Origin: Phyllobacterium endophyticum
GTDB lineage: Bacteria > Pseudomonadota > Alphaproteobacteria > Rhizobiales > Rhizobiaceae
Direction: 5' to 3'
Length of the DNA stretch: 64,000 nt
Assembly (NCBI RefSeq): GCF_003010935.1
Contig: NZ_PGGN01000004.1
Location: forward strand, 186,001-250,000
The position numbers and the translations under genes are program-made. Below, in pieces: positions 7,832 through 17,674 of this stretch. Below the pieces are notes generated by a model. It made no database searches and had not been told where the DNA came from. It was given only the letters and a program-made list of their open reading frames with translations. The number at the start of each line of letters is the position of its first letter. The first letter of the stretch is position 1.

Positions 7832-9076
7832 TTACTGCGCAGGCGCCATCGTCTCCAGCGAGGCGAAGCCTTCCGGCCTGTCGCCCTCGTCGAAAGGTGT
7901 TTCCACCTCAACGAAAGTGTCGGGATAGAAACCGTTGAAGCGGGTGCGCAGCGACAGAGAATAGGCGCCGATATTTCCTATCTCGATCCAATCGCCAGTA
8001 TCGACTGTTTCCGGCAGCCAGAACGGGCGTGACAGAATATCAACTGAGTCACACGTTGCGCCACAGACGCGGAACGGCACAATTTCCTTTGGATCGCCAT
8101 TGCGGTGCTTCTTGGCAGGGTCGGGGATAAAGCGGGCGGGAAGCGTGATCTTGCCGGTCCAAGAGTCCGACAGGGATGCCCATATGCCATCGTTGATGTA
8201 GAGCCGCCTGCCCTTGCGCAAGAGCACTCGGACAATAAGTGAGAAAGAGCGGGCGACGATGACGCGGCCAGGCTCTGCCACAAGGGGCAAATTACCAAAG
8301 CCATATTCAACGATATCGCCGCGAAGCCGCGACATCAATTGGCCGAGTGAGGGCATTTCGACCTGCTTGCGTCGCGGATCATGTCTGTATTCGGCGGGAA
8401 AGCCACCACCGACGTCCAGACCAGCCAAGGGCACCCCGGCGCGGTTGCGCACCCAGTCAGCCGAGCTCAAGGCACGCTCATAGGTATCCGGATCCTCGAT
8501 CTGGCTGCCTACGTGGAAACACAGGCCAACCTTGTAGCCGACCTTGTCAGAACGCTGCAGAAGCTCGACTGCATGTGCCGGTGCCGCACCGAACTTCTTC
8601 GACAGCTCATAGGCCGCATGGCCTTTGGTTTGCAGGCGTATATAGAGCGTTATGCTGGCCGGATCGATGTCGAGCGCCCGAACGATACGCGTGATTTTGG
8701 CGATCTCATCTTCGTGGTCCACCGCCAGAACACGAATGCCATACGTCTCGAGAGCGAGCCGGATGTCCGACTGGGCCTTGATCGGGTGCATGTAAAGCAT
8801 TTGCGCGTCTGGCGCGACCTTGCGAACGGCGGCAAATTCCCCCGGCGAGGCTACATCGAACGTATTGATGCCATTGCGCGCGAGCGTCTCCAGCACAAGG
8901 TTTTCTCCATTGGTCTTGACCGCATAAGCGGTCTCACCCGGGAACATTTTCATGAACTGATGGGCATCCTCGATCAGAACCTGCGGGCGGAAGCAATATA
9001 CGGGCTGATCTGGCCGCAGGGTAAGCGCTGCATCGCGGGCGGAGGCGAATCGTTGCATCTGAGTGTTCTGCGTCAT
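7832..9076 (-). CDS. Ornithine/lysine decarboxylase, fold-type III PLP enzyme
   Basis: A group IV decarboxylase converting ornithine (or lysine/diamino acids) to putrescine or cadaverine, feeding the polyamine/homospermidine pathway of rhizobia. The 414-residue sequence has the alanine-racemase-type barrel with PLP lysine in YAVKTN (about residue 54), CFHVGSQ, the phosphate-binding glycine loop LDVGGGFP, and VAEPGR. VCGATCDSVD carries the C-terminal active-site Cys and Asp donated across the dimer. Length matches eukaryotic-type ODC. It is divergent from the EamA transporter gene. Substrate preference between ornithine and lysine cannot be fixed from motifs alone. Confidence 0.87.
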   Translation of the reverse strand: MTQNTQMQRFASARDAALTLRPDQPVYCFRPQVLIEDAHQFMKMFPGETAYAVKTNGENLVLETLARNGINTFDVASPGEFAAVRKVAPDAQMLYMHPIKAQSDIRLALETYGIRVLAVDHEDEIAKITRIVRALDIDPASITLYIRLQTKGHAAYELSKKFGAAPAHAVELLQRSDKVGYKVGLCFHVGSQIEDPDTYERALSSADWVRNRAGVPLAGLDVGGGFPAEYRHDPRRKQVEMPSLGQLMSRLRGDIVEYGFGNLPLVAEPGRVIVARSFSLIVRVLLRKGRRLYINDGIWASLSDSWTGKITLPARFIPDPAKKHRNGDPKEIVPFRVCGATCDSVDILSRPFWLPETVDTGDWIEIGNIGAYSLSLRTRFNGFYPDTFVEVETPFDEGDRPEGFASLETMAPAQ

Positions 9077-9200
9077 GTCAGCGTTCTAGCAAGGACACGT
9101 GACGGGCGAAAGTCGGATATTCTCGCAAGAAACGGGTGGCTTTTTACCGGCACATGCATAAAAGCGCTGGTACTGCACTCTGGCCGAAAGGTTGAGAATT

Positions 9201-10139
9201 TTGTCCACTACCCAAGCGGCTTCGCGCGATCCACTTTCGATGTCCGGATTCGTATGGTTCCAGTTGCTATTGCTCGGCACCATCTGGGGCAGTTCGTTCT
9301 TCTTTGCCCGCGTTGCAGTTCAAGTTGTGCCGCCGCTGACGCTCGTGCTGTTCCGCGTAGCGATTGCAGCTTTGGCTCTGCACCTCTATCTCCTTTGCCG
9401 CGGCATCCGTTTCTGGGATTACCGGGAGCATGCGCTCGGCTTTGCAGGGCTGGGGCTGCTGATGAACGTAATCCCTTTCTCGCTGCTTTTTATCGGACAG
9501 ACGGTTCTTGGCGCTGGTGTCGAGTCGATTCTCAACGCCATGACGCCGATCTGGACAGTGCTCATTGCTGCCGTGCTTACGGTTGACGAGAAGGTTACCG
9601 CGAACAAGCTTGGCGGCATTCTTCTCGGGCTGCTCGGTCTCATTGTCATGGTCGGGCCAGGCGCGCTTACCGGGTTGGGCGGTCCGCTTTGGGCAAAAGC
9701 AGCCGTAATCGGCGCAACCCTCTCCTATGCATTTGCCGGTATACTTGCCAAGCGCTTCAAAGAGGTTCCATCCACCGTAACGTCGACAGGCCAGATGACG
9801 GCGTCGACGCTGATCATGATTCCGACAGCGCTGATATATGACGGAGTACCGGATCTGGCATCGATTGATAGCGGCGTTTGGTCCGCCATTCTTGGTCTCG
9901 GACTCCTGTCGACTGCCTTCGCCTATATCCTGTATTTTTCCATCGTCCGCGCTGCCGGGGCGACCAACTCATCGCTCGTCACCCTGATCGTTCCTGTGAG
10001 TGCCATCCTGCTCGGAACGGTTTTTCTTGACGAAGTATTGGCCGTGCACGACTTCTTCGGAATGGCGTTGATCGGGCTCGGACTATTGACCATAGACGGA
10101 CGATTTGTTGCAGCTATCAGGAAGCGCTCAAAAGCGTAG
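9201..10139 (+). CDS. EamA/DMT family drug/metabolite transporter
   Basis: An inner-membrane permease with two EamA repeats and about ten transmembrane helices: first repeat from LLLLGTIWGSSFFFARVAV, second from AKAAVIGATLSYAFAGILAK. Family members export amino acids, metabolites or drugs; the substrate is unknown. TTG at 9201 is preferred because AAAGG sits 9 nt upstream; the ATG at 9240, which starts right at helix 1, has no Shine-Dalgarno. Its divergent position to the decarboxylase could hint at a polyamine or amino acid substrate, but this is only contextual. Confidence 0.85.
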   Translation: MSTTQAASRDPLSMSGFVWFQLLLLGTIWGSSFFFARVAVQVVPPLTLVLFRVAIAALALHLYLLCRGIRFWDYREHALGFAGLGLLMNVIPFSLLFIGQTVLGAGVESILNAMTPIWTVLIAAVLTVDEKVTANKLGGILLGLLGLIVMVGPGALTGLGGPLWAKAAVIGATLSYAFAGILAKRFKEVPSTVTSTGQMTASTLIMIPTALIYDGVPDLASIDSGVWSAILGLGLLSTAFAYILYFSIVRAAGATNSSLVTLIVPVSAILLGTVFLDEVLAVHDFFGMALIGLGLLTIDGRFVAAIRKRSKA

Positions 10140-10443
10140 AGTTTTCAACGTCTGGCTACTACCCTGCTGTTAAAGTCCGCGACTTAAATCTGTCTCAAAT
10201 GTGGCAGAGCTAAGCAATAGAGGGGTCGTGTGTCATTTTTGCTGCAGTGCAAAAATATACCGCTCGCATTACTATTTCTCGTCAAAGTAACATTTTTTAA
10301 CCGCTCTAAATGGGTTTAAATTCAGAAACTTAGTGTTGTTGCGCAAAAAAATTCTAGGCTAGATGTCACAGGAGCGTAATATTTGGGCTTTTTATGTGGC
10401 GAATTTGCGCTATGATGAATGGGTTAACTGCAGGAGACAAACG
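10140..10443. other. AT-rich intergenic region upstream of a small ORF
   Basis: About 300 nt with no credible reading frame. It becomes clearly AT-rich from about 10240. A plausible promoter element TATGAT lies near 10411-10416, 28 nt upstream of the 28-codon ORF. No hairpin or operator was convincing. Confidence 0.4.
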
Positions 10444-10530
10444 ATGGGACTAACTCGATCGATGAATGTCCTTATGATCTGTGCAGCGTTCGCATTTATC
10501 GGTGCAATGGTCGTAGGACTAATCCCCTGA
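10444..10530 (+). CDS. 28-residue single-helix membrane peptide
   Basis: Reads MGLTRSMNVLMICAAFAFIG then AMVVGLIP and stop: a short polar start followed by one hydrophobic stretch of about 20 residues, so a probable inner-membrane micropeptide. A strong AGGAGA lies 6 nt before the ATG, a promoter-like TATGAT lies upstream and a GC-rich hairpin lies downstream, so it looks like an independent unit. The function is unknown. Confidence rests on the ribosome binding site and hydrophobic profile, not on homology. Confidence 0.6.
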   Translation: MGLTRSMNVLMICAAFAFIGAMVVGLIP

Positions 10531-10587
10531 ATCAAAGAAAGAACGCTACAAAGATGGTCTCTGACCGTTAAGCGACTTAACAACTGG

Positions 10588-10614
10588 ACGGCCCGGTTAT
10601 AGCAACCGGGCCGT
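10588..10614 (+). terminator. Rho-independent-type terminator between the small ORF and metF
   Basis: ACGGCCCGGTT and AACCGGGCCGT form a perfect 11-bp stem around the loop ATAGC, followed on the plus strand by TTCCCTATTC. It lies 57 nt after the small ORF and 18 nt beyond the metF stop, so it may act in both directions, though the T-rich side favours the plus strand. Confidence 0.65.
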
Positions 10615-10632
10615 TTCCCTATTCACAATCCT

Positions 10633-11562
10633 TCAGGCAGCAGCACCAGCCAGATTGACCTCGACCGCGTTTCCACTGGCGGGACGAATGCCAATGAGAT
10701 GACAGATTGCGAAGGGCAGATCAGCCCGGTTCATCGTGTAGAAGTGGAAATCCTGGATACCGCGTTCGACCAGATCAAGCACCTGTTCGGCCGCAACCGC
10801 TGACGAGACCAGAGCATGCGTCTGCGGATCATTTTCCAGCCCATCAAACCGCTCGGCCAGCCAGGCAGGAATGTGCGTTCCAGCTTTGGAGCAGAAATTC
10901 GTAACCTGCGCGAAATTATGGATCGGCAGGATACCTGGCAGGATCGGAATATAGATGCCGGCGCGGCGAACCTTTTCTACGTAGCGTTCATAAAGATCGT
11001 TCTCGAAAAAGAACTGTGTGATCGCTCGCGTAGCGCCGTTATCGACCTTGCGCTTCAGCATGTCGATGTCTGTAGCAAAATCCGGGCTTTCCGGATGCTT
11101 TTCCGGGTATGCGGAAACGGAAATATCGAAATCGGCAAAGGCCTTCAAACCAGCCACCAGTTCGGCACCATTCTCATAGCCACCGGGTGTAGGTTTATAA
11201 TGAGCGCCCACGCCGCCAGCCGGGTCGCCGCGCAACGCCACGAAGCGCTTGACTCCCATGGCTGCAAACTCGCGAACAATCGCATCGACCTCTTCTTTGG
11301 TCGCATCGACGCAGGTCAAGTGAGCCGCCGCGTTGACGTCCGTTTCGGTCAGAATGCGCTTGATCGTGCGTGCCGTGCGTTCGCGGGTCGAGCCGCCGGC
11401 GCCATAGGTCACCGACACGAAGTCCGGATTGAGAGGCGCAAGACGCGTCACGGTTTCCCAAAGCCGCTCTTCCATGAGTTCGGTCTTTGGGGGGAAGAAT
11501 TCGAACGAAACCCGGATGTTCGTACCGAGATCGGAACGGCGGGACTGTCGGAAAAAACTCAT
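10633..11562 (-). CDS. metF: Methylenetetrahydrofolate reductase
   Basis: Reduces 5,10-methylene-THF to 5-methyl-THF, the methyl donor for methionine synthase. The 309-residue TIM-barrel flavoprotein shows SFEFFPPKTELMEE with the conserved catalytic Glu, FVSVTYGAGGSTR, HLTCVDATKEE, VALRGD and the FAD/substrate segment AITQFFFEND. Length is typical. Its ATG overlaps the stop of the upstream ArsR-methyltransferase gene by one base (TAATG), implying translational coupling and probable control by that regulator's operator. Confidence 0.95.
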   Translation of the reverse strand: MSFFRQSRRSDLGTNIRVSFEFFPPKTELMEERLWETVTRLAPLNPDFVSVTYGAGGSTRERTARTIKRILTETDVNAAAHLTCVDATKEEVDAIVREFAAMGVKRFVALRGDPAGGVGAHYKPTPGGYENGAELVAGLKAFADFDISVSAYPEKHPESPDFATDIDMLKRKVDNGATRAITQFFFENDLYERYVEKVRRAGIYIPILPGILPIHNFAQVTNFCSKAGTHIPAWLAERFDGLENDPQTHALVSSAVAAEQVLDLVERGIQDFHFYTMNRADLPFAICHLIGIRPASGNAVEVNLAGAAA

Positions 11563-12569
11563 TATACGCTCTCCGTGACGCGGGAGTTTAAATCAGGATC
11601 GGCCATAAGCAGGCGCGGGTCGCGTGCCAGCCACAACTTGACCGTAAGCTTATCTTTGTCTTTCGGCTCAAGCTCGTGACTTTCTTCAAGCATCAAACCG
11701 GCTTCGGTGAGCCATTCACGCATTTGCCTGTCATTGAAGCCCAGCCGCACATGCGCATGATTGTCGCGCAGGAATTCCAGCTCGTGCGGGGCAAAATCAA
11801 CGATCAGCATTCGCCCGCCCGCCCGCATGGCACGGGCCGCTTCGCGAATTGCTTCAGCCGGATTGTCGAGGAAGTGCAACACCTGATGAATGGTCACCAG
11901 GTCGAAAGACTCTCGCTCGACCGGCAGCGAATAAACGTCCCCGTGGCGCACCTGGGCGTTCGTGATGCCGTCCCGGTCCAGATTCGAACGTGCAATGGTC
12001 AGCATGTCACGATTGATGTCGATGCCGACACCGCGCACGTAAAGCGGCGAGAACAGTTCGAGCAGGCGGCCAGTGCCTGTCCCGACATCCAGCATGGCCT
12101 GGAAGGGCTTGCGACCGATGATCTTGATCAGAGCGTCTTCTACCGCTCCATCCGGAACATGCAGCGATCGGATCGCGTCCCAGCTGGTGGCATTGGCACT
12201 GAAATAGGCTGCAGCACGCTCGCGGCGTTGCAGTTTGACAGCAGAGAGGCGTTCAAGATCGCGCTCCAGCAGAGGATCGGCATAGTCGAGCCGATGCAGG
12301 AGCGAGCGAGCGATGTCGCCGACGATGAGCGATTCCGCCAAGCGGAAATAAGCCCAGGAACCCTCCTGATAACGATTGATGAGACTGGCTTCGAACAGCA
12401 GCTTGAGGTGTCGCGAGACACGTGGCTGTGACTGACCAAGAATGGTTGTAAGATCCGAGACGGTCAGATCGCCACGGGACAACAATGCCAGAATACGCAG
12501 ACGGCTTGGCTCCGCCGCCGCTTTGAGCGTATCGACCATCAGGTCAAGATTGAGATCACGTTTGTCCAT
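11562..12569 (-). CDS. ArsR-family regulator fused to a SAM-dependent methyltransferase
   Basis: A 335-residue two-domain protein. Residues about 8-85 are an ArsR winged helix (AAEPSRLRILALLSRGDLTV, recognition region QSQPRVSRHLKLL). Residues about 150-270 are a class I methyltransferase (MLDVGTGTGRLLELF, GVGIDINRDML). Such fusions next to metF in alphaproteobacteria are thought to sense methionine-cycle metabolites such as SAM or SAH. ATG 12569 is preferred over 12572 because GAGG is then 6 nt upstream. A palindrome 16 nt before the start suggests autoregulation of this gene and metF. Whether the domain catalyses methylation or only binds SAM/SAH is unknown. Confidence 0.88.
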   Translation of the reverse strand: MDKRDLNLDLMVDTLKAAAEPSRLRILALLSRGDLTVSDLTTILGQSQPRVSRHLKLLFEASLINRYQEGSWAYFRLAESLIVGDIARSLLHRLDYADPLLERDLERLSAVKLQRRERAAAYFSANATSWDAIRSLHVPDGAVEDALIKIIGRKPFQAMLDVGTGTGRLLELFSPLYVRGVGIDINRDMLTIARSNLDRDGITNAQVRHGDVYSLPVERESFDLVTIHQVLHFLDNPAEAIREAARAMRAGGRMLIVDFAPHELEFLRDNHAHVRLGFNDRQMREWLTEAGLMLEESHELEPKDKDKLTVKLWLARDPRLLMADPDLNSRVTESV

Positions 12570-12584
12570 CATTCACCTCAAAAG

Positions 12585-12604
12585 ACATAAAGATATGTTT
12601 ATGT
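12585..12604. promoter_or_regulatory. Palindromic operator upstream of the ArsR-methyltransferase/metF operon
   Basis: ACATAAA-GATATG-TTTATGT has perfect 7-bp arms and a nearly symmetric centre, the size and AT-rich character of ArsR/SmtB operators. It lies 15 nt upstream of the start codon, so binding would block transcription or initiation. Autoregulation is inferred. Confidence 0.6.
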
Positions 12605-12693
12605 GAGAAATCGCAATTTCGCAAGCTGTTTTTGCCGCTGACGACAAATTTCGCCGCGTTTGAAATATGGAAGGAATCATACAGGATAGCCGG

Positions 12694-13702
<1,009 letters not shown>

Positions 13703-14312
13703 TCAGGGATGATAAATCCACTGCTCGGGCACGCGCACATCGACCTTTTCGCCTGCCCGGATGATTCCCGGCTTTTCGACCCAGGCGACGATGCCGCGAA
13801 GACGTTTTGATACCCGGACGAAATCCAGCGCTGTCGTCAAATGATCGTCTGTGCCTGCACGTTCTCCGATGGAACGTCCTGCAACCTTGCACGGGGCATT
13901 CTGGCCATCCACCTTCAAGGTGACGCCGCCCTCGAAAAACATCAACGTCCGTGGCGGCAGCATGGAGAGGGAGGCAATGCCATCGAGAACCATATTGGCG
14001 CCTATCCATTCAGCCTTCAACTCCGGCAATCCCATACCAGCTGCAATATCGGCCAGTTCGTCCGATGCGAGAATGGACAGCTGGCGCTCATTGCGCATTT
14101 CCGTGCCGCGCGGATACCAGGGTTCGCGCCCCCCCCGACCTGCGGGTTGAACCGGCGTGGAAATCGCCGGTAATACCCTCGAAGGTGAGCTCGAGCGAAG
14201 CGGCTGGCGTCGTGACAAAATCGCCAGCGAGTGCTTCAAATAACCCGCTCACCCGGCCGCTGATCTTGCGGGAAGGAAGTATTTCTGTCCGGGTTCCAAA
14301 CAGGTCAGTCAT
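13703..14312 (-). pseudogene. MOSC domain protein, frameshifted at an 8-G tract
   Basis: The N-terminal frame from ATG 14312 (MTDLFGTRTEILPSRKISG to GDFHAGSTRRSGG) and the C-terminal frame (REPWYPRGTEMRNERQLSIL onward to WIYHP) are separated by one base at the C8 run 14129-14136 (G8 on the coding strand). With seven Gs the two join into one reading frame of about 202 residues typical of a MOSC protein, including the usual Cys in NAPCKVAG. MOSC domains bind molybdenum cofactor sulfur and act in Mo-enzyme sulfuration or N-hydroxyl reduction. Sequencing error, phase-variable slippage and a real mutation cannot be told apart here. Confidence 0.75.
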
Positions 14313-14432
14313 TCCGCTACTCCATGAATTTCCCGCATACTAGAAGTTCGGGCTACGATCACCAGCGAATATGTCTGATAGCTTCGTCAAAAACGGTGAT
14401 GGAAGGGCCTGTGTGCTTGCCCCCCTCACTAC

Positions 14433-16082
14433 CTAGCGCGTCAGCGGCTTGTAACTCGGGCGCTTGGGATTGACGCTGTCCGGACCTAGACGACGGATCT
14501 TGTCATTTTCGTAGTCCTCGAAGTTTCCTTCGAACCATTCCACGTGACTGTCGCCCTCGAACGCGAGAATATGCGTCGCCAGGCGATCGAGGAACATGCG
14601 ATCGTGGCTGATGATCACGGCGCAGCCTGCATATTTCTCCAAGGCGTCCTCAAGCGCCGCCAGCGTCTCGGTGTCGAGATCATTGGTCGGCTCGTCGAGC
14701 AATAGCACATTGCCGCCGGCCTGCAGCATTTTCGCCAGATGTACGCGATTGCGCTGACCGCCGGAGAGATTGCCGACCTTCTGCTGCTGGTCGCCGCCCT
14801 TGAAATTGAACGCCGAGACATAGGCGCGTGAATTCATCTCGTACTTGCCGAGCTTGATAATTTCATTGCCGCCCGAGATCTCTTCCCAGACGTTCTTGTC
14901 TGCCTTCAGGTGATCGCGGCTCTGATCCACATAGCCAAGATGAACCGTCTCGCCGATGCGGATCGTGCCGGAATCCGGCTTCTCCTGACCTGTGATCATC
15001 TTGAACAGGGTCGTTTTACCGGCACCATTCGGGCCAATAATGCCGACAATGCCGCCGGGCGGCAGCTTGAACGTAAGATTCTCGATCAATAGGCGATCTC
15101 CGAAAGACTTGGTGAGACCTTCCGCTTCGATCACTACCTGGCCGAGACGTTCGCCTGCCGGAATAAGGATTTGTGCATCGCCAGGGCGCTGATCGTTGGC
15201 GGCATCGACCAGGGCGTCATAGGCCTTGATTCGCGCCTTGGACTTCGCCTGACGGGCCTTGGGGCTCGCCGATATCCACTCGCGCTCACGTTCCAGAGCT
15301 TTCTGGCGCGAGTCGTCTTCGCGGCCTTCCTGCTGCATGCGCTTGGCCTTGGCGCCGAGATAGGCCGAGTAATTGCCCTCATAAGGAATACCGCGACCGC
15401 GGTCGAGTTCAAGAATCCAGCCGGTCACATTGTCGAGGAAATAGCGATCGTGGGTGATCAGCAGGACCGAGCCCTTGTATTCGCGCAGGTGCTTCTCAAG
15501 CCAGGCAGTGGTTTCCGCATCCAGGTGGTTCGTAGGCTCATCGAGGAGCAGGAGATCAGGCTGCGACAGGAGGAGCCGGCACAGCGCGACGCGGCGGCGT
15601 TCACCACCGGAAAGATTGGTCACTTCGCTATCGCCCGGCGGACAGCGCAGCGCTTCCATTGCCATCTCCACCTGCGATTCCAGATCCCAGAGGTTCTTGG
15701 AATCGATGATATCCTGCAGCTTTGCGCCCTCGTCGGCTGTTTCGTCAGAATAGTTCATCATGACTTCATTGTAGCGGTCGAGAATCGCCTTCTTGTCGGC
15801 GACCCCGTCCATGACATTGCCCATCACATCCTTGCTCGGGTCGAGCACTGGCTCCTGAGCGAGATAGCCGACAGTCGCGCCTTCGGCGAGCCACGCCTCG
15901 CCGGTATATTCCTTGTCCATCCCGGCCATGATCTTGAGGATCGTCGACTTGCCGGCGCCGTTCGGTCCGAGGATGCCGATCTTGGCATCGGGATAGAAGG
16001 AAAGATGAATGTTTTCGAGAACCTTCTTGGTTCCATATGCCTTGTTCAGGCCGGCCATATGATAGATGAATTGGCGTGCCAT
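14433..16082 (-). CDS. ettA: EttA, energy-dependent translational throttle ABC-F ATPase
   Basis: A ribosome-associated ABC-F protein gating the first peptide bond according to ATP/ADP ratio. The 549 residues hold two ATPase domains: Walker A GPNGAGKST and GPNGAGKTT, signatures LSGGERRRVAL and LSGGQRNRVHL, and Walker B LLLLDEPTNHLD and LLLDEPTNDLD. Between them are the EttA arm and the P-site tRNA-interaction linker (EREWISASPKARQAKSKAR). No transmembrane segments. The start at 16082 gives the usual MARQFIYHM; the GTG at 16094 would add four residues. Confidence 0.95.
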   Translation of the reverse strand: MARQFIYHMAGLNKAYGTKKVLENIHLSFYPDAKIGILGPNGAGKSTILKIMAGMDKEYTGEAWLAEGATVGYLAQEPVLDPSKDVMGNVMDGVADKKAILDRYNEVMMNYSDETADEGAKLQDIIDSKNLWDLESQVEMAMEALRCPPGDSEVTNLSGGERRRVALCRLLLSQPDLLLLDEPTNHLDAETTAWLEKHLREYKGSVLLITHDRYFLDNVTGWILELDRGRGIPYEGNYSAYLGAKAKRMQQEGREDDSRQKALEREREWISASPKARQAKSKARIKAYDALVDAANDQRPGDAQILIPAGERLGQVVIEAEGLTKSFGDRLLIENLTFKLPPGGIVGIIGPNGAGKTTLFKMITGQEKPDSGTIRIGETVHLGYVDQSRDHLKADKNVWEEISGGNEIIKLGKYEMNSRAYVSAFNFKGGDQQQKVGNLSGGQRNRVHLAKMLQAGGNVLLLDEPTNDLDTETLAALEDALEKYAGCAVIISHDRMFLDRLATHILAFEGDSHVEWFEGNFEDYENDKIRRLGPDSVNPKRPSYKPLTR

Positions 16083-16139
16083 AACGCGCGTCACTCCGGT
16101 GTTCGGGATTTTAGGGACATGAATTTGCGCCGTATGTAG

Positions 16140-16714
16140 GCGAAAGGGGCTCCTGTGGCAATGGATGGACGGACTATTTCGGGCAAATCACTGGGGTCAA
16201 GCTCTATCCTTCTCACGCCCTCACCCCAAGTCTGACCATTTGGTTTGACGCCGCCATTTGCGGGATAGCAATGCTGTGCGTGGCTATCCGGACAGAAGGA
16301 AGTGGATTCATAGGAAGCGACGTTGAATGATCAAAGCCAACCTCTCAAACGAGCGAAACCGGGCGCGGATATTTCCGTCACCCGGTTTCCCCTCTGGTGC
16401 CGCAGTCGGGGAGCGTCCTCTTCTCCCCTGAACGGCCATGTAACTGGCAGGCGTCGATCGTAATTGCCGCATCCCCGCGTGGCTCGCCTAACAGCGTACT
16501 TGCAGTTGCAACAATCGAGGATAAGACGTCCTTCGGACTGAACTTCTGAGGCATGTTTTTGAGGATTGCAAGGGGGTTTGCAAATTAATGTTGCATATGT
16601 TTTCTGATGATTATTATTTGTGCATCAGCGCTTTGAATTGAGCGCGTTTCATTGGAAATTATTCCGGATTGACTATTCATGCGCCACCGCTTCAACTGCG
16701 ACGGGAGGCACTGA
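16140..16714. other. Intergenic region between ettA and the hydrolase operon
   Basis: About 575 nt, mostly unassigned. It holds a 9-bp inverted repeat GAAACCGGG...CCCGGTTTC at 16355-16389 with a 17-nt loop and one possible minus-strand ORF (16378-16554). The last 150 nt are AT-rich and probably contain the promoter for the gene at 16715. Confidence 0.4.
16378..16554 (-). CDS. Possible 58-residue protein, unrecognised
   Basis: A minus-strand frame of 59 codons beginning MPQKFSPKDVLSSIVATAST and ending TRGETG. Composition is protein-like, with a helical N-terminal half, but there is no Shine-Dalgarno and no family I recognise. The stop lies inside the loop of the 16355-16389 inverted repeat. 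It may be a decayed end of a larger gene or chance. Confidence 0.25.
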   Translation of the reverse strand: MPQKFSPKDVLSSIVATASTLLGEPRGDAAITIDACQLHGRSGEKRTLPDCGTRGETG

Positions 16715-17671
16715 ATGACTTTCGAAGGCGTTGAAACGGTTGCGAGCCCGACAGGGGCGGCGCTTGCCATGCGGTTTTCCGCATCTCGCGGCCGAGCGCG
16801 CGCCATTGTTCAGATCAGCCACGGTGTCAGCGAGCATTCGCTGCGCTACATGCGTTTTGCCGAGTTCCTCAACGAACAGAGCTTTCATGTTTACGCCCAC
16901 GATCACCGGGGGCACGGACTGACCAGAGCGAACGGAGCTCCGTTGGGGCGTTTCGCTCCCGCAGACGGACCGAACTATGTTCTCGACGACCTTGACGCAA
17001 TCAATAACCTGGCACGCGCGCGTCACCCCGACCTGCCTGTTATCTTGTTTGGTCATTCCATGGGTGGTCTGATTGCTCTGAACTACGTCGTGACGCACCC
17101 GGATAAAGTGGACGCGGTGGCCATCTGGAATGCCAATTTCTCCGCGGGCCTTGCAGGCAGGATTGCTCAGGGTATCCTGCGCGCAGAGCGGATGCTTCTC
17201 GGATCAGATGTGCCGAGCATGATCCTGCCGAAATTGACCTTCCAGCAATGGGGCCGAAGCATTGCCAATGCACGCACGGCCTCCGACTGGTTGTCGCGCG
17301 ACCCGGACGAAGTAGACGCCTATCTCACCGATCCATTGTCAGGATGGAACCCGACTGTGAGCATGTGGCGTGACATTCTCGAGTTCATGTTCGATGGTGC
17401 AGATAATGCACGGCTTTCCAAGGTACCGCACTCGCTGCCTTTCAATCTCGTCGGAGGCTCCGAAGATCCTGCTACCGCGAAGGGCCAAGCTGTAAGGGAT
17501 CTTGAGAGCAGAATGGAGAAACTCGGATTCACGAATGTCACCACAAAGATCTATGAAGACACGCGGCATGAAGGCCTGAACGAGATGAACCGGGAGTCAA
17601 TCATGCAGGATTTCGCAGACTGGGCTTCGCGCTCGGTCTCAAAACGACCGACCAAACTGGCGAGTGCTTGA
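16715..17671 (+). CDS. Alpha/beta hydrolase, PldB/monoacylglycerol-lipase-like
   Basis: A serine hydrolase of the lysophospholipase L2/Hydrolase_4 group, probably cytosolic (no signal peptide). In the 318 residues: the oxyanion region VQISHGVSEHSLRY, the Asp-rich YAHDHRGHGLT, the nucleophile elbow VILFGHSMGGLIAL with Ser at about 117, an acid in LVGGSEDP, and a catalytic His in YEDTRHEGLNE. GGGAGG lies before the ATG. It is followed after 3 nt by the CoA-transferase gene, so the substrate may be an ester or thioester related to that pathway, though this is unproven. Confidence 0.88.
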   Translation: MTFEGVETVASPTGAALAMRFSASRGRARAIVQISHGVSEHSLRYMRFAEFLNEQSFHVYAHDHRGHGLTRANGAPLGRFAPADGPNYVLDDLDAINNLARARHPDLPVILFGHSMGGLIALNYVVTHPDKVDAVAIWNANFSAGLAGRIAQGILRAERMLLGSDVPSMILPKLTFQQWGRSIANARTASDWLSRDPDEVDAYLTDPLSGWNPTVSMWRDILEFMFDGADNARLSKVPHSLPFNLVGGSEDPATAKGQAVRDLESRMEKLGFTNVTTKIYEDTRHEGLNEMNRESIMQDFADWASRSVSKRPTKLASA

Positions 17672-17674
17672 AAT

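Noticed and set aside
16355-16389. GAAACCGGG/CCCGGTTTC repeat as ettA terminator or REP element
   Set aside because: It is upstream of ettA, has a 17-nt loop without a T-run, and no second copy was noticed in the window.
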